From Candidatus Cryptoclostridium obscurum (GTDB taxonomy: Bacteria; Bacillota; Dehalobacteriia; UBA7702): 40,111 bases of DNA. Shown piece by piece: positions 28,555 to 35,641 of this stretch. Positions within the stretch are counted from its first letter, which is position 1, and each line of letters opens with the position of its first letter. Both the position numbers and the translations under genes were made by a program. The stretch covers positions 1 through 40,111 of the forward strand of contig CAJFVQ010000091.1 in NCBI GenBank assembly GCA_904420535.1, given 5' to 3'. Under the pieces are notes generated by a model. The model was not told where the DNA came from and searched no databases. It saw only the letters and a program-made list of their open reading frames with translations.

Positions 28555-29247
28555 TCAGTTGGCGTAACGCCGCAGCGCTTCTCTATCCAATAAGCGAAAG
28601 GTGCGGCGGTGAAAATCGATGATTCTTTCTTCTTTCATGCGGGTCATTTCTCGGGAAAGGGAAGGGCGCTGCACGTCAAAATACTCCGCCAATGCTTCGC
28701 GGTTTAGAGGGATCTCGAAGAGGTCCGCATCTTGATTTTTCGCCGATTCCTCTAAGAGGAAACGAGCAATTTTTTTCCGTAAACTTTTGGTGGTAAGGTA
28801 TTCGATCTTTTTATCCAGCAGCGCCGCCTGATTGGCCAAAAGCGCCAGCATATTTTGGATCAGGCGTTGATGGGTCGGGCAGACGTTACTGCAGGGTCTG
28901 TAAAATAAGTCCTTGCCGATATACATCACGCGGCACTCTTCTACAGCTTCGACGGTAAAGGGACTGCGGTTGTCATTGCCAAAAATTGCCAACTGCCCAT
29001 AAAGGTCTCTGGGAGAAAGAATTCCGACCAAACTGCGGTTGCCATCAAAATCATTTTTATATAATTCTGCGCTTCCTTCTAAAAAAATAAGTAACTCTTT
29101 TTGAGGTTCGCCTTGCTCCAAAATGATCTCTTTGGCGGAGAAGGACCGTATCAGCGGTTTTGAGCATTCTAGAAAGCGTAGGATTTGTTCGTTATCCATG
29201 GAAAGAAAAAGCTTGCTGCCCTCGATTTCTTCTTTGATCGCTGTCAT
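28555..29247 (-). CDS. Crp/Fnr family regulator (HcpR-like by context)
   Basis: Start at MTAIKEEIEGSKLF with ggaggc RBS (the ORF-track N-extension is unlikely); cNMP-binding fold, Cys segment FYRPCSNVCPTHQRLI, HTH NREALAEYFDVQRPSLSREMTRMKEERII; divergent from hcp. Confidence 0.9.
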   Translation of the reverse strand: MTAIKEEIEGSKLFLSMDNEQILRFLECSKPLIRSFSAKEIILEQGEPQKELLIFLEGSAELYKNDFDGNRSLVGILSPRDLYGQLAIFGNDNRSPFTVEAVEECRVMYIGKDLFYRPCSNVCPTHQRLIQNMLALLANQAALLDKKIEYLTTKSLRKKIARFLLEESAKNQDADLFEIPLNREALAEYFDVQRPSLSREMTRMKEERIIDFHRRTFRLLDREALRRYAN

Positions 29248-29296
29248 AATGCCTCCTTCAACATAATCTTTTGGTATTGTGCCTTTTTTGAAATAA

Positions 29297-29314
29297 ATGT
29301 AACCTATGTTACAT
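29297..29314. promoter_or_regulatory. Crp/Fnr-type operator ATGTAAC-CTAT-GTTACAT
   Basis: Perfect 7-bp inverted repeat with 4-nt spacer in the crp/hcp divergent region. Confidence 0.75.
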
Positions 29315-29334
29315 CTTTTTTCATGCTTCCATCT

Positions 29335-29340
29335 TATACT
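29335..29340 (+). promoter_or_regulatory. hcp: -10 element of hcp (TATACT)
   Basis: TATACT 20 nt past the operator; with TSS near 29347 the operator centre is near -41.5. Confidence 0.5.
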
Positions 29341-29392
29341 AACCATAATGAATCTGTCAATACTGGAATTCAAAGGATAGGAGTGAGAGAAA

Positions 29393-30937
29393 ATGTTTTG
29401 TTATCAATGCGAACAAACAGCCAAAGGCCAATGCTGTACCGTGAATGGCGTTTGCGGAAAATCCGCTGCCACCGCTTCCCTTCAGGATGAATTGGTAAGT
29501 GCAATCATAACGCTTTGCCATAGTGGAAAACAATTATCCGAAAATAATATCGATGGCGTCATCGAAGGGCTTTTTATGACCTTAACCAATGTAAACTTCA
29601 GCGATGACGTGCTGAAAGCCAAAACCGCCGAGATCAGAGCACTTTATCCCTCGGAAGTATCTGTTTATGAGCCTGCCTCCCTATGGGAACAGGATGAGGA
29701 TATTCGTTCCTTGAGTTCCACTTTGCTCTTTGGGGTGAAAGGCGTCGCCGCCTATACCCACCATTGCCATGTTCTGGGCTATCGGGAGGAATCTTTGAAC
29801 CGAGGCATTGTAAACCTGATGGCCGCCTTGGCCGAAGAGCATTCCGTGGAGGAATGGCTTGGGTTGCTAATGGAATGTGGGCGGTTGAACTATACCGCCA
29901 TGGAATTACTGGACAAGGCCAATACGGAAACATACGGTGTGCCCAGTCCTCAGCAGGTGACTTTCACTGTGGAGCCGGGGCCTTTCATTGTGATCAGCGG
30001 TCATGATCTTCACGATTTGGCCATGCTTTTGGAACAGACAGAAGGCAGCGGCGTAAATATCTATACCCATGGGGAAATGCTTCCTGCCCATGCTTATCCC
30101 CAATTCCAAAAGTATTCCCATCTCAAAGGGAACATTGGTACAGCCTGGTGCAATCAACAGAAGGAATTTGACGAACTTCCCGCTCCAATTCTCTTTACCA
30201 CGAATTGCATTATGAAGCCCAAAGCCAGCTACCAAGATCGGGTTTATACGACTTCGGTGGTGTCCTTCCCCAACACCAAGCATATCGACGCCGACACCCA
30301 TGGGCATAAAGACTTTTCCTCAATAATACAACAAGCCAAAGCTTTGGGGGGCTATTCGGAAGCCAAAACTTTTTACGGCATGAATGGCGGTGATACCACC
30401 ATGACCGGCTTTGGCCATGGCGCGATCCTCGCCGCCGCCGGCGAAGTGGTGCAGGCCGTCAAAGACGGCGCGATCAAGCACTTTTTCTTGGTGGGAGGCT
30501 GCGACGGAAACCGCAGTTCCCGTAGTTACTATCGTGATTTCGTAAAGGCTGCACCCGCCGATGCATTGATCCTTACGCTGGCCTGCGGCAAATACCGTTT
30601 TAATGATTTGGATTTGGGCAAGATTGGCAATTTCCCCCGGCTGATGGATATGGGCCAGTGCAATGACGCTTACGGCGCCATCAAAGTTGCTTTAGCTTTG
30701 GCCGAAGCCTTCCAATGCAGCGTCAATGATTTGCCGTTGACCCTGGTGCTTTCCTGGTATGAACAGAAAGCCGTCAGCATTGTTTTGACCCTTCTTTCTC
30801 TGGGAGTGAAAAATATTTACGTGGGGCCTACGATTCCTGCATTTTTCTCCAAAACCGTTCTCAATGTTTTGGTAGAAAAATTTGGCGTTACGCCTATTTC
30901 TGATCCGGAATCGGATCTAAAAGTCATGTTGGGATAA
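29393..30937 (+). CDS. hcp: Hydroxylamine reductase / hybrid cluster protein
   Basis: MFCYQCEQTAKGQCCTVNGVCGKSAATASLQDEL (Cys 3,6,15,21), GYSEAKTFYGMNGGDTTMTGFGHGAILAAA, HFFLVGGCDGNRSSRSYYRDFV. Confidence 0.97.
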   Translation: MFCYQCEQTAKGQCCTVNGVCGKSAATASLQDELVSAIITLCHSGKQLSENNIDGVIEGLFMTLTNVNFSDDVLKAKTAEIRALYPSEVSVYEPASLWEQDEDIRSLSSTLLFGVKGVAAYTHHCHVLGYREESLNRGIVNLMAALAEEHSVEEWLGLLMECGRLNYTAMELLDKANTETYGVPSPQQVTFTVEPGPFIVISGHDLHDLAMLLEQTEGSGVNIYTHGEMLPAHAYPQFQKYSHLKGNIGTAWCNQQKEFDELPAPILFTTNCIMKPKASYQDRVYTTSVVSFPNTKHIDADTHGHKDFSSIIQQAKALGGYSEAKTFYGMNGGDTTMTGFGHGAILAAAGEVVQAVKDGAIKHFFLVGGCDGNRSSRSYYRDFVKAAPADALILTLACGKYRFNDLDLGKIGNFPRLMDMGQCNDAYGAIKVALALAEAFQCSVNDLPLTLVLSWYEQKAVSIVLTLLSLGVKNIYVGPTIPAFFSKTVLNVLVEKFGVTPISDPESDLKVMLG

Positions 30938-30982
30938 TTCTCCAATTTTTTGTGAGAAAAATCTGGAAGGGAGCCTTGCTTT

Positions 30983-32017
30983 ATGAAATATCGTTTACCT
31001 GGTAAATGCCTTACCACAGCCATGGCGATTATGCCTCATACCGATTTGGAAGCGGCCATGGACATAGCTCTTTCTATGGATGTGCCCTTTTGGCCCCAGT
31101 TGCCTAAAATGAGATATCATGAGGATATGTATGCACAGTCCAGCGAAAAATTTCCGGGACTTACCATTCATACGGAGGAAGAGCGCATCACGTTCCAGCG
31201 AGATCAATTTTACGAAGAACTGCCAAGGCACTTTGAGCAGTGTGAATCTCCCGGATATTATGAGCTATCGGAAGAATATTCCATTGCCTTCCAAGATTTT
31301 ATGTCTCGTGATCTCAGTGGATTTCAGTGCATTCGCGGACAAAGTGTTGGCCCTGTAAGTTTCGGTTTCAAAATTACCGACGAAGATCGCCGCCCCATTA
31401 TCTATGACGATGAGATCCGTCCCTTCATGTTTGAATTTATGGCCAACAAAGCCAACGCCCAGTATCGGCAGTTGAAAAAGAAAAACGATACTGCCCTGGT
31501 TTGGATGGATGAACCGGGATTGCAAATGCTCTTTGCATCTTTTACCGGTTATACCGCTTCGGCAGCGGCACGCGATTATGCGGATTATATGGAATTGTTG
31601 GAAGGCCCGCGGGGCATTCATCTTTGCGGGAATCCTGATTGGTCATTTCTGCTCCGAGACGTCGCTCCCGATGTTCTTTCCATGGATAGTTACAGTGTGG
31701 GACATGTTTTCACCCGTTACAAAGAGGAGGTTGTGGATTTCCTCAAAAGTGGTTCCATCATCGCCTGGGGCATTACTCCCACCCTTACCGAGGAATTGAG
31801 TGCGGAGACTTTTTCCTCTTTGGTGGCTCGGCTGGAGGAAATGTTTGATTATATTGCAGCTTGTGGTATTGACAAGGATGAATTGCTGGATCGTTCTTGG
31901 CTGGCGCCGTCCCGTTGCTGTTTGGTGAATCCTGACCGCACTCGTTCCGTGGAGCAGAGTTTTCAGTTGCTTCGGGAAATTGCAGAATATTTCAAAACGA
32001 AGTATCACCTTGATTAA
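30983..32017 (+). CDS. UROD/MetE-like superfamily protein (methionine synthase II C-terminal-like)
   Basis: LPGKCLTTAMAIMPHTDLEAAMDIAL ... RGIHLCGNPDWSFLL ... GITPT ... WLAPSRCCLVNPDR; candidate Zn ligands H-x-C and a distal Cys; 46 nt after hcp. Confidence 0.75.
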   Translation: MKYRLPGKCLTTAMAIMPHTDLEAAMDIALSMDVPFWPQLPKMRYHEDMYAQSSEKFPGLTIHTEEERITFQRDQFYEELPRHFEQCESPGYYELSEEYSIAFQDFMSRDLSGFQCIRGQSVGPVSFGFKITDEDRRPIIYDDEIRPFMFEFMANKANAQYRQLKKKNDTALVWMDEPGLQMLFASFTGYTASAAARDYADYMELLEGPRGIHLCGNPDWSFLLRDVAPDVLSMDSYSVGHVFTRYKEEVVDFLKSGSIIAWGITPTLTEELSAETFSSLVARLEEMFDYIAACGIDKDELLDRSWLAPSRCCLVNPDRTRSVEQSFQLLREIAEYFKTKYHLD

Positions 32018-32020
32018 ATT

Positions 32021-32066
32021 AAAAAGAGACAAGACCTCCCGAAAATTCCGGGAGGTCTTGTCGTTT
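32021..32066. terminator. Bidirectional terminator between MetE-like gene and mttB-like gene
   Basis: GACAAGACCTCCCG aaaattc CGGGAGGTCTTGTC (32028-32062), T-rich on both strands. Confidence 0.85.
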
Positions 32067-32130
32067 GATTTAAGAAACAATATAGAGGAGTTAAGATTCC
32101 TTATAATGAAATTTGTATTTGTGAATATTG

Positions 32131-33564
32131 TTACATTGCTTCGATTTTATCCAAAAGTTCGCGGTCAATGCCCTGTTCTACGAAAATATCTTTGATTTTG
32201 TTGAGAACTTCCTGGTCGCAGACGGGGGCTTTTTCCTGATATGCTTCCATCAGTTGGGCATAGCGTTTTTCAATATTCAATTCATATTGATGAGCTGCAT
32301 CTTGAACATTCCCGCGGGAGCAAAGGGTCGGCGCCAAAGGTTCTGTATGGCAATATTGGAAGGTATGATCTTTGGTTAAATATTCGCCATCATGACCGAC
32401 TTCGTCGATGAGATCCAAAGGAATGGTATCTTCATTGATGTCAAATTCTCTGAGATATCTCAATACATAGCGAACCACTTCAAAGTCAGAAATTACTTTT
32501 TCATAGGAAGTGTATGCATATCCATCGAGAATCCCTGCGGAGTGGATAATGAAGTTGACTTCATTCTGGCAACAAGCGAGGAACGTCATATAAGCTTCGA
32601 TTCCTGCCTGGGTATCGACGACTTTAGAATCGGTGAGAGCGCCGCCGGCACGGCTGGGAAGTTGATAGAATTTAGCCATTTGACCAAGGTATCTGTAGCA
32701 CAAAGCACCTTCAGGAGCACCGATGGCAATCTGTCCGGTCTTCATATCTGCTGTGGTAGACTGGGAGCCCATAACTACGGGAGTTCCGGGACGAACCATT
32801 TGAGCCAGAGCAATGGTTGCCAATGCTTCGGCAGTGCTCATGGCGATAGTGCCGGCAAGAGTCACAGGGGATGTAGAACCTGCCATATCACAGGGGGCGA
32901 TGACGATGGGTTGGCCGTATTCGGCAAATTTGATCAATACGTCGGTCATCATGACGTCGAGTTGCAACGGTGTGTTGGCATTGACGATGGTAATCAGATG
33001 AGGATGGCGGAGCAATTCTTCTTTTCCACCGTAAGCTACTTCTGCGGCTTTTAACATGGCATCCATGTATTCTTCTTTCCCGGCGACGCAGAACATGGCT
33101 TTGTCGGAATGGGTGTAGGTAGCATAGAACATGGAAAGGCAGGAAGAAGGAATGGGGACGTCAAAGGGTTGTACCATCAAACCGCCGTCTACATGAAAAT
33201 CATCATTGGCATGGAACAATTTGGCGTAGTTGACGTAATCTTCAATGGTAGCTTGACGTTTGACTCCGTTTTTATCGGCAATGTGGGCACAGCCATAAAG
33301 CGGTGCCGGATTGACATTACTGCCGCCAATTACGATATTATGTTTGGGGTTTCTTGCATACAAGGTAAAGGTAGAGGGGGCTTTTCTGACCCAATACATC
33401 AACTGTTCTTCTGTGAAGTAAGCAACGTTACCTTCGACTCTGATGCCGTGATCTTTTAAAATTTCGATGGCTTTGGGATTATGATACTTCATCCCGGTTC
33501 TTTCCAGCATGCGCATACTGGCTTCATGGATTTTCTGCAATCTTTCTCTGCTTACGTAGTTCAT
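32131..33564 (-). CDS. Trimethylamine methyltransferase (MttB) family protein, non-pyrrolysine (MtgB-like)
   Basis: SRERLQKIHEASMRMLERTGMKYHNPKAIEILKDHGIRVEGN ... VTLAGTIAMSTAEALATIALAQMVRPGTPVVMGSQ; full ORF with no in-frame UAG. Confidence 0.92.
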   Translation of the reverse strand: MNYVSRERLQKIHEASMRMLERTGMKYHNPKAIEILKDHGIRVEGNVAYFTEEQLMYWVRKAPSTFTLYARNPKHNIVIGGSNVNPAPLYGCAHIADKNGVKRQATIEDYVNYAKLFHANDDFHVDGGLMVQPFDVPIPSSCLSMFYATYTHSDKAMFCVAGKEEYMDAMLKAAEVAYGGKEELLRHPHLITIVNANTPLQLDVMMTDVLIKFAEYGQPIVIAPCDMAGSTSPVTLAGTIAMSTAEALATIALAQMVRPGTPVVMGSQSTTADMKTGQIAIGAPEGALCYRYLGQMAKFYQLPSRAGGALTDSKVVDTQAGIEAYMTFLACCQNEVNFIIHSAGILDGYAYTSYEKVISDFEVVRYVLRYLREFDINEDTIPLDLIDEVGHDGEYLTKDHTFQYCHTEPLAPTLCSRGNVQDAAHQYELNIEKRYAQLMEAYQEKAPVCDQEVLNKIKDIFVEQGIDRELLDKIEAM

Positions 33565-33618
33565 ATTGGATTCTCCTTTATTTAATATATTTATTGTTAT
33601 CTCTTATTCATTTCCATA

Positions 33619-35253
33619 TTATTCATTTGCAGCTTTGGCGGGAATCGTAGCTTCGCTTGTTTCTCCGAGCTCTTCTTGAAGTAGTTCGGATTTTTCTTCC
33701 TCTGTTAATGTCATATCATATTTGCTGCGTTGCCGCATGCTCTTAATATAGGATACTGCCATGACCAGCAGTAAGGCCAGAATCGGTAGGCCGCAAACGA
33801 CAGAGGCTGTTTGTAATGCACCGAGACCGCCGCTGAATAACAGGATAAACGCAGTCAATCCAATGATCAGCCCCCAATAAATTTTTAAAATATTAGAGGA
33901 ACTTTTCGATAATGCGCCTTCCTTCAAATATTCGGCCTTGGTACTCATATCGGACAAAGTGAAGACCATCGCATTGACCATTGTGGTAATGGAGATGATG
34001 ATGGCGATAAATACCAGAGCGAACAGGACCGGAGTCAGGGGGAGGTTCTTTACATAGGCAAATAATGCTACAGGAGCACCCCACTCCGCGATGTCGGCGG
34101 CGATATTGGATCCTGCCATTTCCATCTGAATGGAGGAACTGCCGAAGATCCCGAACCAGGCAATGGCAAAAATCGTAGGAGCGATGAGGTTGACCAGAAC
34201 AAATTGGCGAATGGTACGACCTTGGGCCAATTTGATCAAAAAGATTCCTACCACAGGAGCAAAGGACAACCACCAAGCCCAATAAAAGATGGACCAGCTT
34301 CCAACCCATCCTGTTTCCTTGACAGGTTCTAGATAGAAAGATTCAGGAATTAAAAAGGCGAAATATTGGCCAATGGCAGAGGTCGTATTGTTGAGAATAA
34401 ATAAGGTTCCGCCGAAGATAAATGCCCACACCATCAAGGCAAAATAGACGTACATATTAAAATGGCTGGCTGGCTTGATCCCTTTTTGCAGCCCTGTACA
34501 GGCAGTGCTGATGGCTAAAATTAAAACGACGCCGATGAAGAAAATGGATATGAGATTATCGCTGATATTGGTGCCAAATACATAGTTGACGCCGGTACAG
34601 AATTGGGATACCCCAAAACCAAGGGAGGTTCCCATGCCGCCTAAAATGGCGAACATGCAGAGACCGTTGACCAATTTCCCGATGATCCCTTCGCTGCGAT
34701 CACCGATAAGAGGATAAAGGCTAGAGCTGATGCTAAAGCGGCGTTTCCCGTTGAGGATGATAAAGGCACAGCAAAGACCTGCCGCAGTATAAATGGCATA
34801 AGGATGGATTCCCCAATGCAAGAAATTAAATTTTAATGCACCTTCGGCGGCGTCAGCGCTGTAAGGTTCCCAACCGGTAAAGGTCGGTGGTGTGACAAGA
34901 TTATTGATGGGTTCTCCCACGGACCAGTAGACAATGCCAATGGCGATACCCGAGATTAAAGTGACGAAAAACCAACTGACAAAGGACATTGTGGGTTTGG
35001 CGTTTTTTCCACCGAGCTTGATATTTCCGTATTTGCTGAATGCAGCCCAAAAACAAAATGCAATCAGTAAAGAAACCCCGAAAGCGTAAAACCAACTAAA
35101 ATACTTTGTTGTAAAGGAAAAGGCCGCGTTCGACGCGTTACTAAACGCCTCGGGAGCCACTGCTCCAAAAATTACAGCCGCCAGAATCAGTATCGTCGGC
35201 AATAAAAACGCCGGCTTGTCGATGATTCCGAGGACTCCTTTTTTCTTCTCCAT
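33619..35253 (-). CDS. BCCT family betaine/carnitine/choline-type transporter
   Basis: 12-TM; FGVSLLIAFCFWAAFSKYGNIKLG, SGIAIGIVYWSVGEPINNLVTPP, FLHWGIHPYAIYTAAGLCCAF, WSIFYWAWWLSFAPVVGIFLIKLAQGRTIRQF. Confidence 0.95.
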   Translation of the reverse strand: MEKKKGVLGIIDKPAFLLPTILILAAVIFGAVAPEAFSNASNAAFSFTTKYFSWFYAFGVSLLIAFCFWAAFSKYGNIKLGGKNAKPTMSFVSWFFVTLISGIAIGIVYWSVGEPINNLVTPPTFTGWEPYSADAAEGALKFNFLHWGIHPYAIYTAAGLCCAFIILNGKRRFSISSSLYPLIGDRSEGIIGKLVNGLCMFAILGGMGTSLGFGVSQFCTGVNYVFGTNISDNLISIFFIGVVLILAISTACTGLQKGIKPASHFNMYVYFALMVWAFIFGGTLFILNNTTSAIGQYFAFLIPESFYLEPVKETGWVGSWSIFYWAWWLSFAPVVGIFLIKLAQGRTIRQFVLVNLIAPTIFAIAWFGIFGSSSIQMEMAGSNIAADIAEWGAPVALFAYVKNLPLTPVLFALVFIAIIISITTMVNAMVFTLSDMSTKAEYLKEGALSKSSSNILKIYWGLIIGLTAFILLFSGGLGALQTASVVCGLPILALLLVMAVSYIKSMRQRSKYDMTLTEEEKSELLQEELGETSEATIPAKAANE

Positions 35254-35308
35254 AAAGAATAACCCTCCGTTCTATTTTTTAATCCGCGATCGCTATGTTT
35301 CTTTATAA

Positions 35309-35325
35309 AGCAAGGTTCGTGCCAA
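35309..35325 (-). promoter_or_regulatory. sigma-54 (-24/-12) promoter of the BCCT-mttB operon
   Basis: Minus strand reads TTGGCACGAACCTTGCT; GG and GC dinucleotides at canonical 12-nt register, about 55 nt upstream of the BCCT ATG. Confidence 0.85.
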
Positions 35326-35452
35326 AATTATTATTTTAGGTTGAATTTTTTTCATTTTGTAAGTTTTAACAATAAAACCCCAGATTAGAGCCGTGAAAAA
35401 ATCAAAAAGTTTTCTTTTGAAAAAATTTTGTTTTGTTGTGGCCAATGGGGAT

Positions 35453-35467
35453 GCAAAAAAAAATTGC
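35453..35467. promoter_or_regulatory. Candidate enhancer site GCAA-N7-TTGC (site 3)
   Basis: GCAAAAAAAAATTGC, same 15-bp architecture as the two sites in the 43-bp palindrome. Confidence 0.5.
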
Positions 35468-35585
35468 ATTAATTTTTATCGTGTGATATACTTTATTTCT
35501 AGAAATGACAAGATTTTATGGCGTATTTTTCAGGCATTTTATTGTCAATCTGTGTATAAATATTTTTCTTGTATTTATAAAAATA

Positions 35586-35628
35586 GATACGCAAATAATT
35601 TTTGCATTGCAAAAATTATTTGCGTATC
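35586..35628. promoter_or_regulatory. 43-bp perfect palindrome containing two GCAA-N7-TTGC sites (candidate UAS/operator)
   Basis: GATACGCAAATAATTTTTGCA-T-TGCAAAAATTATTTGCGTATC; internal sites 35591-35605 and 35609-35623. Confidence 0.7.
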
Positions 35629-35641
35629 ATGGGGTGAGACG

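Noticed and set aside
28555-29373. Full-length 272-aa form of the Crp/Fnr ORF
   Set aside because: The first 42 codons cover the hcp operator/promoter region; ATG at 29247 has a ggaggc RBS and matches the family start.
32131-33564. Pyrrolysine-type MttB (TMA methyltransferase)
   Set aside because: No in-frame amber codon; the ORF is complete at 477 aa, and no pyl genes are in the window.
35393-35641. N-terminal 83-codon extension of the sigma-54 regulator ORF
   Set aside because: It is low-complexity, Lys/Phe/Cys-rich translation of AT-rich DNA that overlaps the palindrome; a plausible start (MKISDLKLLE) lies at 35642.
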